Shown here piece by piece: positions 24,041 to 35,884 of a DNA stretch of 64,000 nt. Origin of the DNA: Siphonodentalium dalli (taxonomy: Eukaryota > Mollusca > Scaphopoda > Gadilida > Siphonodentaliidae); contig CP136068.1 of assembly GCA_032622095.1 (NCBI GenBank), positions 56,500,025 to 56,564,024 on the forward strand, given 5' to 3'. The notes below the pieces were generated by a model. That model was not told the DNA's origin and made no database searches. It saw nothing but the letters and a program-made list of their open reading frames with translations. Position numbers and translations under genes: made by a program. Within the stretch, counting starts at the first letter, position 1, and every line of letters starts with the position of its first letter.

Positions 24041-24589
24041 CAGGAGTATGCCATTGGCTACTGCTGTATAAACCCCACCAAGACTGGGGTGTAGTCTTAA
24101 AGGCGATACCTTTGATAGTTGGTTGATATGTCATACTCACGTTGGGTGGTATGGTTCAAGAAAGTACAAATGCCATCAACAAAAGGGTGAAATGTTCAAC
24201 GCGAAGAACATCCAGAGGAATGTTACGTTGATGAGTTCTTGCATTCAGTTCAACAAACGTTGGTACACCAAGTGATTTCTTGGTAACATCACCAATGCGA
24301 CCATTTTCATGCATGAGACATTAACTACTATATTCTAAAGTTATATATATATAAAGCTATATGATCATAAAGGTCGCGTTCCCCCACAGCCATTGCCATC
24401 GAGACTGTAAATTGTTCTTTAAATACATAGTGAAATAAATGCACCACAGTTCCTGACATTTTCTTGAATAATACCGCCCACATACTGAGACTAACCCCGA
24501 GAGAGGATAACAAAACACGCATACATTCATGCTATAAAGACATTATCGTTTAGTCCATCCGACTGTTTTGAGGGAGGCTAGCATATTAT
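24041..24589. other. Spacer of palindrome 2
   Basis: This is the only part of the structure without an inverted partner. On the minus strand, 24177-24321 stays open and reads like protein (KKSLGVPTFVELNART, LDVLRVEHF), and a short ORF lies at 24328-24522. They may belong to the same ancestral coding region as the mirrored remnants. No family is recognised. Confidence 0.4.
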
Positions 24590-24612
24590 TATCCAGACAA
24601 AAGTGTACGTAG

Positions 24613-25080
24613 TTGAATCAGAAAGGCTTCGAAACGGATGTGGAATACAACCTTACCACGCCAAATAAAACCGACACGCATGACATTCGATATCTTAAAC
24701 ATGCACCAGGTGTAGGGGTGGTGTATACAGTGGCCCATTTCATTCCCTCTATCATGGCGCATGTCCACAAACTAGCACCGCGAGCATTGTTCTTCTCTGC
24801 TGGGAGATATTCGACGAGACAACTGCGGGGCGTCACACAGTTTGCGTCGGATAATGGTCAAGAAGTGTGGGTAGTATGTACACTAGGGTCTTCTCCTTAG
24901 CAGACAGACATCTGTCCAAGGGAATGAGACAGCTAGCAACCTTCGAAACACTGTCGAAGTTTTCCACATATGCCAATGCGTTCGCTGAGTTTGTGAGTTG
25001 ACGAACCATCTATTGAAAAGTGACTAGATAACTGGTTCGCCAGGTGTACATGTCGTTATCCCATGGGGTATGGGACACAT
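24613..25080 (+). pseudogene. Unrecognised coding remnant, right mirrored copy
   Basis: An open frame of 95 codons (24613-24900) includes HVHKLAPRALFFSAG, STRQLRGVTQF and DNGQEVWVVCTLGSS. Aligned sequence continues past the stop in shifted frames up to DEPSIEK near 25005. It is the better preserved partner of 23600-23965. Both arms keep recognisable peptide similarity but neither keeps one frame. It may come from a transposon or a captured host gene; the sequence does not decide. Confidence 0.45.
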
Positions 25081-26662
25081 ACATAGAGATGACCTTCTGT
25101 AAGCTAGACACCGGAAAATGAATTGTTTGAAACGTTATGATTAGAGGGACCCTACTCCCAGGAAGTGGTGAATACTTTGTCGGTGTGAGCAACCTAGATT
25201 TGTCAGACAAAGAAATGGAAGCTGGTCCAGATAATTATGGACGTGACGTGGCAAATCAGAATCTGTTATCAGGTAATTGTTCTGATATAACTATTCGGCG
25301 CACCTACGCTTACGGCCATTATCGGCGCTAAGTGGAGACTGGATTTCGAAATGCCACATCGCGATATTAATGGTGGTGTTTCATCTTTCCAGAAGGATAC
25401 GAGCTATGTTATGCGTTTTGATACCTTTAGGTTGAACTAGTAGATGGTTTATGTACAGTTTCGTCCATACATACCGATATTATGACCAAAAGTTGAAATT
25501 AATATGTGAAAATATCGATTTCTTTTCAATTTCTAGCCGCCAATTTAGCAGCGATCTTGGCTGTGAGTATCAATTGCCAAACCCTAATGAATACTTCATG
25601 TCACTATTCCATATCAACATGTAATGGTGGATAGAAATCGCGAAACAATAACGCCCATCGTAAGAAAGTAAAGGAATGTAGACTTGTTTTCAAATTTCGG
25701 TCGCCATTTTGGCCGCCATCTTTGATTTGGAAAACCATTTCTTGCATGAGATGTAAGGTAATTACTTCACCTCGGTATTTCCAACTCAACTGTACGCATG
25801 GATGGAGTTGTCTCGATAATAATGCCCAATGATGGGAATATGAGGGAATTTCGGTGATTTTTCAAAATCTATCCGCCATTGTGGGCGCCATTTTGGATTT
25901 GGGGGACTTTTATTTGGATATGATACAAGGAAAGTTCTTCGCCTAAGTGTTCCCAACTTACAATAGTAATCAGGTGTGGAGTTGTCATGACAATAATGCT
26001 CACTGATGTTAAAATCAGCGATTTTCGGCGATTTTTTATTTCTGGTGGCCATTTTGGCCGCCATCTTGGATTTGGGTAAATATTCCTCAACTCAGGTATA
26101 AGAGGAATCCTAGCTCGAGTATCTCCTGCAAATATATATGCATGGGTGTTGTTATAATAGCAATAACATTCATTGATTCGAAACATAACATCGCGTTATT
26201 AACGGAGATACGGCTTTGACCTATGATACCGGCATTTGTGAAAACGTGATATCGGACAAAAATATCCCGCAATGAATGCATATTATGGTCCCCATACGTT
26301 CGCCAATGACTCCTCTATATGATAAATGTATAACATGACGCAAAAATTGTAACATTTTCCCACAGAGACAAACGAAATGTGGTAACATGTCAGAAAAATA
26401 GCATATTTTCACATTTCGGCGGCCATCTTGGCCGCCATATTGGATTCTGGTGTCGGATTTTTGGCTACTTTGTAAGGGTTGTATATTAGCATAACGAATC
26501 GAGCGGAAAACAAGACCGCATGTGCTATCATCATTACTATAATGGCGATCAAAGAGACCTGGTGTATTAAAAAAAATGGCCGCCATGATGGACGCCATCT
26601 TGTCTGGAGTCTCTGCGGCCACTTTTTTTCTTGTTAACAAGTGAAAAAAATTAGAGGAGACC

Positions 26663-27261
26663 TTAAAGGGGTACTGTACCCAAGATGTTGTTGTTGGTTT
26701 CTATAATCCCCGAGTCGGAGAATAATGTAACAACTTTTCCATTTTTTGAAAGTTTGTTGAGTACGAAGTATTGTACGGATGGCAAATTTACCGGAATGCA
26801 AAAATACAAATTGTCGTTGTCGAGTAATTTTTGTAAAGTTTTCAACCAAATGAATCAAATAAACATTATATTATATGGTTAGTAGTCCCATATACTCATT
26901 TAAGTTAGTGTACCGTCACTAGTCAATGAGTGGCTTGGGTTTTCTCCCCGTATAAGCATAATGTTTCAAACGATCGTGTGTGCAATTGTTTTCCTAATCC
27001 AATATCCCTCAATTATAATTTGATTACGTTTTGTACACGGAAATTCTAATTTTAAGAGACGCCATTTTATGGCTGGAGCCATAAAATCAATTTATATTAA
27101 ATTATTAACTTTTAAATTATTAAATTTTAAGATAGCCTATTAACCTGAGCGTTTACATAATACATCTTCGACTCAAATTACTTATATTTCTATATAGTAT
27201 CGATAATAGATCGTTGTTATCACCGGGAATTTATTGAAAATGGCGTACAGTACCCCTTTAA
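26663..27261. mobile_element. TTAA-flanked MITE in palindrome 2
   Basis: The termini are TTAA-AAGGGGTACTGTAC-type inverted repeats (left TTAAAGGGGTACTGTAC, right its complement). The left arm has the uninterrupted host sequence (gaccataaggaag on the complementary strand), an empty site showing insertion at a TTAA-like tetranucleotide. The terminal motif resembles that of 21102-21578, so the two may be subfamilies of one piggyBac-like group. Confidence 0.85.
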
Positions 27262-27342
27262 GGAAGAAAATTAGTGGGGTGAAGTTAAGTCCTGGGGGGG
27301 GGGGGGTGCAGAGGTCGACCAATATCTCCTGGACTACGACCC

Positions 27343-28480
27343 CTGGGCCGATTTCAACCAAATTTGGTGTGGTGTCCCGGGGTACACTGGCGATTGTTAT
27401 AGCTGCGTTATTTTTTGTGAATTTACAAATTTAATTTTTTAAATGTTAAATTAAGCAGTAAGTTCACTAAAAAAATAAAAAAAATAAAATAAAAAAAAAT
27501 GTAATTAATTTTTTTTTATAATTTTTTTAATTCAAAATTCTTCAAACATATTGAAGCATCCGTAAGCTCCTCCCACTAATTAATGTGTGGGGATAACTCC
27601 ATCAAGGCTTCGATCGGATATCCAAATAATCGTCCGTTGAGTACCAAACTCACCGGAATTCGGTCAGTGGAAAAAAACGTACCTGTATGCATGGGGTTGG
27701 GAACTTGGGGTAAACCGTAAACATTAGCAACAGTTGGAAATTTCATGCTGAGACAACATTAGTTGGAAAGAATACGCCACATAATTGTTCTCGTTGTTTG
27801 AATTTCTAATCAGTAATTATTGGGGAAGGGTGCCATACATATATTTAAAACTGACAAGCTATGCATACAGTGATTTCACCAGTAGTCCGCGACCGGTGCA
27901 GTTTAACCGACAAAATATTCCAACTGTAAATATGCACACTCATTGACCCAGTTTAAGTAACATGGTTATTTATTCCAGTGAGTCCTGAAGTGGTGTAGAG
28001 TTATAGACTAGGTATAATACTTGCAAAATAGTATACATTCATAATAAACCGATGGTATAGTTGTATGTGTATACATGTGTATGGAGACACGCAACAATTT
28101 ATATTTAAAACGAAAATATCCATACACACACCAAATAACACCGATGGATGGATGGTATTTGGGATACTCTACCATTTTTATTGTTATTTTTTTTATCAAA
28201 TTATAAATCGAAAGATTAACAAAATCAATTAACATATCTGGTCATATATAGTTGTGCTCTCGTGGTGGAATAATTGTCGACTATCGACAAGCAATGAAGC
28301 ATATTGTGTATATTGCCTGCATATCAAACATTTAGCAATTTCCCCATTGACCGCAGTGCTAAATATAATGGCAGAAATGACAATGAATAAGACGAGTTAG
28401 AATAATACAATCGATGTGGTAAATCCATATGTATATGGACTATAGTGTATATTAGTACAAAAACTTAGGAATGTAAACCG
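27343..28480. other. Unassigned interval with A/T tracts
   Basis: No gene. The region 27415-27545 is almost entirely A and T, with several runs of A and T. The remainder shows no repeat partner in the window. Confidence 0.3.
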
Positions 28481-29030
28481 TTGTGCCTTTCGCATAACCC
28501 AATACGTAGAGAAATACGGAAACGCGATAGGCTGAGATCCAAGGACATAAAAAACAATACCCTATACCACTGGGAAAGATATAAAAAGACACGAAATCGC
28601 GTAAATAATATGAAAAAATATTCTAAAGCAAATTTTGATGAAAAAATCGAAAAGAAAATTAGAGAATCACCAACTCGTAGAGACTTTTGGCATCTTATGA
28701 ATTATTTATTTAATAAGAAAAAAACAGCGACTATCCCGCCAATATATAATCAACTTGTAAGAAATAGTACCCATGCCGATACTTATGCATTTGATGATTT
28801 CGAGAAAACGAACATTCTAAAGAACATTCTTAACGAGAGTTTCATATCAAATTCAACATTAGCGAGTAAAGACCTCAACCCCCCGTTATTTAAACTTCGC
28901 TTCTCAAACACGATAACGGAAATTGAAGTATCAAGAGAAAACATCATAACAAGTATCAAAACCCTCAAATTGAACAAAGCCCATGGTCATGATGGAATAA
29001 GCGCGCGAATGCTAATAAACACTGCCGAAA
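28481..29030 (+). pseudogene. LINE-2 copy, linker and start of reverse transcriptase
   Basis: The open frame carries a basic, Lys/Arg/Asn-rich linker followed by IKTLKLNKAHGHDGIS (about 28945-29003), which is the RT finger motif LxxNKAxGxDGIS. The ORF is 201 codons in all, but the last dozen or so residues read into the next element. The catalytic RT core is missing because the LINE is interrupted at about 29030. It continues at 30345 with the RT thumb, so about 200 codons of RT were lost in the event. It is distinct in sequence from LINE-1. An initiator at 28481 is not meaningful, because the frame is part of a longer ORF2. Confidence 0.75.
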
Positions 29031-29590
29031 TGCATTCTATCCACATAAAATATATAGTGTTTGAATCGTGCCGGTTCTCTAAGTAGTGTGTACAAATGTA
29101 ACTTGCAGCTATTATCGTATATAATCTTTGATGGAATTATCCTAAATCGTCGCATTAAAATGTCAAATGCCGTCTGCGGAGACTCACAGGACAGCATAAC
29201 CTGAAACCCCAGACATATTCCATGGGGACGGAACATAGTGAACAGTCCAGGCGTGAGTTTTTGATGAGTTTCTGTAAGTTTTCGGCATCCTGATGATGTA
29301 TCTCTCGTTGTAATATGGTACTTTCCAGAACCTCTTATCAGTGGATGGTTTGGAAAGAATTCCATTTGACGGTGAACATTTGTCGGTTCTGGATAGCTGG
29401 TTTCATCTGGAATGTTATATCCATAAGTGTTGTCAATAGAAGACAACATTTCGCCCAACAGTGCTCTCACATTTGGAGCTATTGTCTTACAGTTCAGGAG
29501 ATCTTTCATCAATGGACACGTTTTAATGACTAAACAACACCATATGAACCATCTGAATATACTGCAGCAAATATCGTTGTGTTGGATCAT
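29012..29590 (-). pseudogene. Transposase-like fragment (KDZ-like RNase H fold?)
   Basis: The minus-strand frame contains MKDLLNCKTIAPNVRALLGE (from 29509), then HGICLGFQVM, CESPQTAFDILMRRF, IIYDNSCKLH, LLREPARF and FYVDRMHFG near 29040. A 'HGxxxGF' block, an Asp within a YDNxC motif and an Arg-Glu-Pro / VDRxH tail are features I associate with uncharacterised invertebrate transposase-like proteins related to the KDZ (Kyakuja-Dileera-Zisupton) group; the YDxxC Asp would be a catalytic strand-4 residue. The C-terminal part is cut off at the junction with LINE-2. The open frame runs on to 29836, but that portion is antisense to the next ORF and is probably not coding. The family assignment is an inference from memory of motifs. 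Confidence 0.4.
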
Positions 29591-30160
29591 TCCAACAGAA
29601 TAATTGCTGATGCAAGTTCCGGAGAAATAAGTGATGTCAAGAACACGTCGGCATTTGTGACGTTTGACGACGCAGAACATTTTGAGAGTCTGCCGGCACA
29701 TACTTTGAGGAGAGTGGTGACTGGTCTGGTACGGTTCGAGAGCGGGGGTTACGGTCAACCAAACTGGGGTGGCGACGATTCCAAGCCGGCCTGGTGGAGT
29801 GACGACATTCCGTGGACGAAGGTCGGTGTCAAACAAGGTGTAAAAGTCGGAGACTTACGAACACTTACGGCTTCAGCATACGAAGCCCATGGACAGAAAC
29901 TGTTCCTGACCGGGGAGCCGGAATTTGAAGGCGGGAATGATGAAGATGATGACGGCGATGACACAACCCATACTGCCGTGAACATGACTGCATCCCCGGA
30001 ATCGGAGGCAGCTAACTTCACCGTTGCGATATCGGAATGTGAATCACAATTGGAAAGATTAACAACGGACGACCACGAGGAACCTCACAGAGAAACGCCA
30101 CAGAGACGAATTCCCAGACAAAGGAAACCGCGCGTAGTTTTCACGCCAAGTAACCAATGA
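29579..30160 (+). CDS. 193-codon ORF with NRF1-like Trp-rich motif
   Basis: An intact frame runs from ATG at 29579 to TGA at 30160, with GC-richer, more codon-like composition than its surroundings. Residues about 56-80 read GYGQPNWGGDDSKPAWW and then DDIPWTKVG, resembling the 'W(G)..KP.WWP...PW..V' segment of the NRF1/Erect-wing DNA-binding domain. Next come VGDLRTLTASAYEAHG (about 88-105), an acidic stretch (NDEDDDGDD, about 120-128) and a basic tail (RRIPRQRKPR). This suggests a DNA-binding, acidic-region protein. Tandem AATAAA signals lie 80 bp downstream. It is divergently oriented to the transposase-like fragment and lies inside LINE-2, so it may be a component of the same mobile element or a captured gene. 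It could also start at an upstream exon. Confidence 0.5.
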   Translation: MLDHSNRIIADASSGEISDVKNTSAFVTFDDAEHFESLPAHTLRRVVTGLVRFESGGYGQPNWGGDDSKPAWWSDDIPWTKVGVKQGVKVGDLRTLTASAYEAHGQKLFLTGEPEFEGGNDEDDDGDDTTHTAVNMTASPESEAANFTVAISECESQLERLTTDDHEEPHRETPQRRIPRQRKPRVVFTPSNQ

Positions 30161-30237
30161 CTTTCAAGTGTAATAATGTAAATCAAAGTTCTGATTATTC
30201 TGTTAAAGTTTCTGATATAGCTCGATTTCGTCATTTT

Positions 30238-30247
30238 AATAAATAAA
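30238..30247 (+). promoter_or_regulatory. Polyadenylation signal pair
   Basis: Two overlapping AATAAA hexamers lie about 80 bp after the stop codon of the 193-codon ORF, in an AT-rich 3' flank. Position and strand fit that ORF. Confidence 0.5.
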
Positions 30248-30344
30248 ATTATATATTCATTTGCAAAAACGTTTGTCTTGTCCTTTTTATATACGACATT
30301 ATAACACAAAATAGCCATGTGCAATTTGTTGGTTTATGAGACAT

Positions 30345-30626
30345 GTTGATTGTCATGCGCAATTTCCAATTTTAAATGACGATTTGAATAAAATTGACGA
30401 ATGGGCTCAAAAATGGCTAGTGTCCTTCAATCCACTAAAAACTGTAGCGCTATCTTACTCCCTAGTATCCGGAAATTCCCATCTCAACTTGCAATTCCAG
30501 GGAAACGACGTTTCCTTTGTAGATTCGCACATGCATCTTGGTCTGGAACTCCAAAATAATCTCAAATGGAACAATTATCTGGATAATGTAGCGAAAAGGG
30601 TTTCTGCAAGATTATCCCAACTCAGA
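30345..30626 (+). pseudogene. LINE-2 copy, RT thumb region
   Basis: The frame reads LNDDLNKIDEWAQKWLVSFN followed by PLKT, then VDSHMHLGLELQNNLKW and NYLDNVAKRVSARLSQL. This is the 'DL..I..WA..WLV.FNP.KT ... H.HLG....N.L.W..Y' pattern just after the YADD box in many APE-type LINEs. It is cut at 30626 by the 8.47-kb element, and the same frame resumes at 39103. Confidence 0.8.
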
Positions 30627-31159
30627 CAGGGGGGGGGGGGGGCGTAAAAAAGTTGCGAGACGTGGGGGTCTTTTTTTTACATTTCCATTTTTTTACACCC
30701 ACCCACCCTTTCTTGCATTTTTTTTTCATAAAATTTTAGACACCCACCCCAAAACATCAAAGCTTTATGTTGGTCCCTTCTGTTAAAACGACCAACCGCT
30801 CTATATTGGTCCCTTTTTTGAAAGACCAAATTAAATGTTACTTCCTGTTAACAAACACGTGCAGAATTTAACTCTAAGCAATCAATAAAGGTAGAATATT
30901 ATGTGATTATATTGGTAAGTTTATAACCCAGCCTATTCATCTGTGTGAGTACAGCTGGTGAGTAGATGAAAAATATGTTGAATCCGCTGGAATGACAACA
31001 AAAAATAACTAGGGCCAGTGAATACAGTAGAATAAAAAATTACACAAACTTAAATTTATCTTTTTTTCAGACATCAACCAGCATCAACTAGTAGGCCTAG
31101 AGCCTATAGTAATACCAAAAAGGAAAATGTGCATATGAACCAGTGTACGAATTAACTTT

Positions 31160-31320
31160 TATGTATGCCTGCATGCCCTTACCGAGCATGAAGGCTTAAT
31201 AAGCCTTCAACAAGGATTCGCCTAGTTGGTGGACCCAACTATTCAAACAGAGCTGGACGCTCTCGAATAGTTGGGCCTCCGTAGCTTTATTCACGACCTC
31301 CAAGTGCTTTTCCATTATTA
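31160..31320. repeat. Hairpin and 'aaggcttaataagcc' segment
   Basis: It contains gaaggcttaataagccttc, a short palindrome also present near 37035, and an inverted pair around acccaactattc / gaatagttgggc (about 31224 and 31257). This marks the same repeat vocabulary found at 34060-34310 and 36840-37220. Confidence 0.5.
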
Positions 31321-32207
31321 TGAATTTTTTTCCCACTTATAACATGAAAATACAAACATTGTATATAAATTATGTTGAAGACTAATCTGTTCTGAGTGAG
31401 TATCAACAAGCTACCCGACGAAAAAAATAAAAAATGTGACATTTGTAGTTGTTTTAAAAATACATGGTAGACTGCTTGCCGAAAAACTATTTCGGGAAAA
31501 AATTAGACACTACCCCGCCTCATTTCAATCACCAAATTCACATATAACTAGATGGTTTTATCTGCTACCATTATGTTGTAAGATCAAGTGATAATGGCAG
31601 ATTACGAAGGCATTGTGTACAATACCTGACTCTCGAAATATAATCCGAACTTTGAGATAAATCCGAGACCGTTAATTTGTCAACATTTAAAACTTGATCT
31701 GTAGTAAATTGACGGAACGGAACAGGCGGAACGAACTTACAACTACATAACCGGAAAGGAGATCAGATAATTACGGGAACGATCGACCGAGTGAAAGCAA
31801 CAGCAACAACTATTTTTTGAATTTTAAGTTTTAATAAACAATGGAGTTTGATTTCAAAGAAACAATGACCAAGGGCGTGGCGATATGTGCGGGGACACAA
31901 TATAAAGTGTAAGCCAAGGCCGTGTCCGGCCTCAATAAAATGTGTAAACGGGGTGTTATATGTTTGAAATTTGGTATATATGTCCGGGCTGAGGCATGGA
32001 ATACACTAACGTTTGAACTGTTTTTAAATTCACAAATTTGTCAATTTTCTTCAACTTTTTCGTTCTGGAACACACATTAATATTCAAATAGTGGTCTCGG
32101 TATCAAACGCCCAAGTTCCGACCACGTCGCCATCGCTATGCTTACATAAGATTTACGTGCCAATAACGTTGACAAAGCATTAGCGACAATATGGAGTCGA
32201 AACCGAG

Positions 32208-33302
32208 TAGAGATGGGCGGTTTTGATTTTTTATGTTCGGTTTCGGTTTTTCTGGGAGAAAAAAACATCGGTTTCGGTTCGTTTTTTTTTACTAGATAGT
32301 GAAATTATACTGAAATGAATATACTTTCAAAGTAACCGCAATTAGAGTCAATAATGTCCCAATAACGTTCAATTTTTTAGGAAGGAAATGCGATCACAGG
32401 TAAACAACGGGACAAAATGCCGACGCAAACTGAATCCAACGCGATAAGATGATACAATTCGGTATTTTAAAAAATAAACACCCCCATCTTCACTGTTTAT
32501 CCCTTTCTGACATGTTTAAAACATATTTATCATATTATATGCATTGATTAGTGTCTGAGAATTCAACCACAAACAGCAGCAAATTCACAAACACTGGGCG
32601 TCCTTGACCTGACTGTGTAACAATTATTGACACGTGTATGCTTGACCCACATTCAATGACTGCGGTGTGATCGCTTTGATATGTGTGATGTTGCGACATA
32701 TTTTACAAGCTGCACAATGGCTGCAAACTTCTACCAGATTACGTCACATCGGAATGTCCAGACGACCAAAGTGTTCATACCATTTACTTAAGTTTTCGAG
32801 TTAGCAGACGCTTCCATTTTTTTGGTTGGCGATTATCGCCTTATTTGGACTTGTGTACGTTCGGCATTCATATAGTTAGCCGGACTCTGGTTTAAGCGAC
32901 GTTTTTATGACATATTAAGCAGCGACATTTTTTTGCAGTCGTCTCCAGTTAGACGCGTAAAATAACTCCAAACAGGGCTTTTTGTTGAACCATGTTCGTT
33001 ATTTTGTTCGGCCATATGTTTTGAAAAAGAACAAAAACAGTCGCCTATACGATATTATAACAACATGCACATATCTGAGATGAAATGGACACATTCCGAT
33101 ATAATATTGATCGGTGACGCCGATAATTTGATAACAATATCAACTAATAAGTACCTGGGGAGGTATAATAAGTTGATTTAAGTGAAAAATAAACATATAA
33201 AAAAAACGTAATATCGGTTTGAGCAGAGTCGCGTGGGTCGGTTTTCGGTTTATTGTTAAAAATCGAAACTGAGTTGTTTTCTCGGTTAACCGCCCATCAC
33301 TA
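32208..33302. mobile_element. Possible nested hAT-like element
   Basis: The left end TAGAGATGGGCGGTT and right end AACCGCCCATCACTA are inverted. The TAG(A/T)GATGGGC start is a common hAT terminus. Subterminal sequence contains 'cggtttcggtttt' and its complement-like 'cggttttcggttt' blocks. No target duplication is visible, so the ends may be rearranged or old. There is no transposase ORF. Confidence 0.5.
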
Positions 33303-34059
33303 TCTGAATATTATAGTCTTAGAGTCGTCAATTAGTTAAAGCCGATTACCTACGGCGATAAGTGACCGTATGGCTACCTTATATTACAATTTGACGACAG
33401 TTGGTAAGTTAAGGTGTCAATTTGGAAAATTCTCACTCAATTAGGATGGAAAGAGGTTGGAATAATAATTTGGACACTTAATAAGGCACTTTAGCCACGC
33501 CCTTGAAAAAAATTGATTTGATGATATATTATGATGATATCATGGCGATGATGATTTTAATAATAATATGTTGATGCCGGATGATGACGATGGTGATTAT
33601 GAAATGGTTACATGCATATATACATATATAATCATTAAGTTTATTTCTCATGTTTATAAATATTTGAATCGAAAATAAACTCGAAACAAACAACATGTTA
33701 TAGCCGGAATCCAATTATGTTCGTTCCGTTTCCGATTCCTAATTCACTGTTTTGACGGATTTTTGCAAATACAAAATGGCTGAAAGTTCGAGGCGGTAGA
33801 AATATGCTCTCGATTTATGCGAAGAATGACACGACTAACATCTTAAACATGCATTGACAACACACTAGAAATGTACTAGAAGCTCTGATCTACAAGTATG
33901 TGGGAGTTTTGGTTGTTAAATAATATTTTTTAGTGTGTGTTATCGCTTGTGAAAAGTCGAGTAAATGTCCATACCAAATATTGGTGACGGAGTACTGCTT
34001 TCAGTGATATACAGTCCTGACTTTTATAGAGCTATGCTCTGATAATAAAAGTCAGGTTT

Positions 34060-34310
34060 ACGGACTAGGATTCGCCAAGGATTCGAGTGCTTATGTCAAT
34101 CACAATAAGCATTCGCTTAGGACTCGAGTGCTTATATCGATCACAGTAAGCACTCGCTTAGGACTCGAGTGCTTATATCGATCACAGTAAGCACTCGCTT
34201 AGGACTCGAATGCATCGCTTAGGACTCGAGTGATTAAGATGCAGTGCAGGTATAAGCACTCGATAAGGAATCGAATCCTTAGGTCTCCCACATAAGCACT
34301 CTGGATAATG
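34060..34310 (+). repeat. ~47-bp tandem repeat (ggactcgagtgcttat)
   Basis: Four to five units of cttaggactcgagtgcttat followed by atcgatcacagtaagcactc. Each unit has the hairpin potential gagtgctta / taagcactc. Confidence 0.8.
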
Positions 34311-35884
34311 AGGGCTTGTGGCAAAAGCTAACATTTTCTGTTAACTAATAAAATTTAGACTTCAGCCAGACATATGACTCTAAAATCAGCATTCAAATTA
34401 AGGCTTCAATATATTGTTGGCCTCTTAGCCCTCGATGCTCGACTTAGAATATTTCAATACAAAACTGTTCTGAATCTGAAGCTGCAAATTAACCAAGTCC
34501 AACATGGAGAAATATATGGAAAAATTAATAATTATATGGCAAATTTTTAGTTTCAACAATTTGTTTGGCAATATACATTTGAAAATATTCAGAATTTGTC
34601 AAGTTTCACATGGTGTAAATATTGTGGTTTAATCCGAATTTTAATAAATTAAAATTAATTAAATAATTAATACAATTAATAATTTTTCAACTTGTAGGAC
34701 CCCATATGGAAATGTCATATAGGAACCTATAGGAAATTCATATTGGAAATGACGATTCACATTAGGAAAATTATAGGGCCGTATTTCCTATAGGAAAATT
34801 GCCATGGATAAGAACATTTTGAGACAACCTAAAGCAATAAATAATTTTATAGGAGATTTTGCAATTTTCTCAAGATCTCTACATTTTTCTCAAGATGTGT
34901 TGGCCCACTGATAATTCAGAACAGCTAGTCTATATCATCCAAGGTACCAATGGAGACCCTCTAGCCACATCCCTGTATAAGTCTGATTCATCTCATTGCC
35001 AGTAATAAATCACTTTAACATTGTAATCAATCCTACTATTTAATTGGGACAACTGCTTCACTCTGTGTCTATGAGTACCTGTTATGTAATCACCCTGACT
35101 TTCCCTCAATGCAAATTGAGACCAGATGGAATTTTCTCAAATTTCACAAACATTGGATGGCTCACAATGGGAAGTCATGGTTTATATTGGTTTTCTTAAT
35201 GTCACATGCAGGATTATTTACTTATAGTTTAAATTCAGGTGAGAAAATACTTTGCATTTATTTTATCAAATTATAACATATAGGATGATGTTTATATTTA
35301 TACTTTATTCGTAATTTAAGTATTATAAATCACTGGCAATTTAATTTATAGTTAATAACATTTTAAATTGACAGGTCTCCAAAAAATATGAAATTTTGCT
35401 GAGGTTGCCTGACAGATACAGGTCAATTAATTGTCAGCATTACAATTTGCATGGAGTTACAAAAATAATGTTGGGGTCAGCAAAGAAAATAATTATACCA
35501 TCTATTTAACTGTTATTTAAAAAATTCAGCATTAAATAGATGCATGGTATCATGATTTTTCTTTAAAATAACTGCTCAATTTGTGCATTGATTTTTAAAC
35601 TGACAATCTCCATCTGTTGACAATTAACTGCATGAATTGATATTTGGGTAAATACTAAAAAGGTTGTGTGGACTTCTGGTGTTTTATGAATTTTCAGTGT
35701 ACATAATCTATTTATTATTCATAATTAATTAATTATTAGTATATGCATGGTAACATCAATTTCAGAGGAAGATAATGTTGGCATATTGAACAAGTACATT
35801 ATACACGTCTTGTTTGAACCTATGGTAATTTAAATGCAGGGGAGCCAATGGGTTCCAAAACTAGTAATATAGAGCGTTCTTAAT

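Larger units (their letters stand above)
24590..27342 (-). repeat. Palindrome 2, right arm
   Basis: Reverse-complement partner of 21790-24040. It contains the same ATGGCGGCC-type blocks and ends CTCCTGGACTA. A TTAA-flanked MITE (26663-27261) interrupts it near the outer end. Without that insertion the arm is about 2.15 kb, close to the left arm. Many substitutions separate the arms. Confidence 0.85.

Noticed and set aside
34060-34310. CRISPR-like array
   Set aside because: The repeats are contiguous with no unique spacers, lie in a eukaryotic transposon context and have no cas genes nearby.
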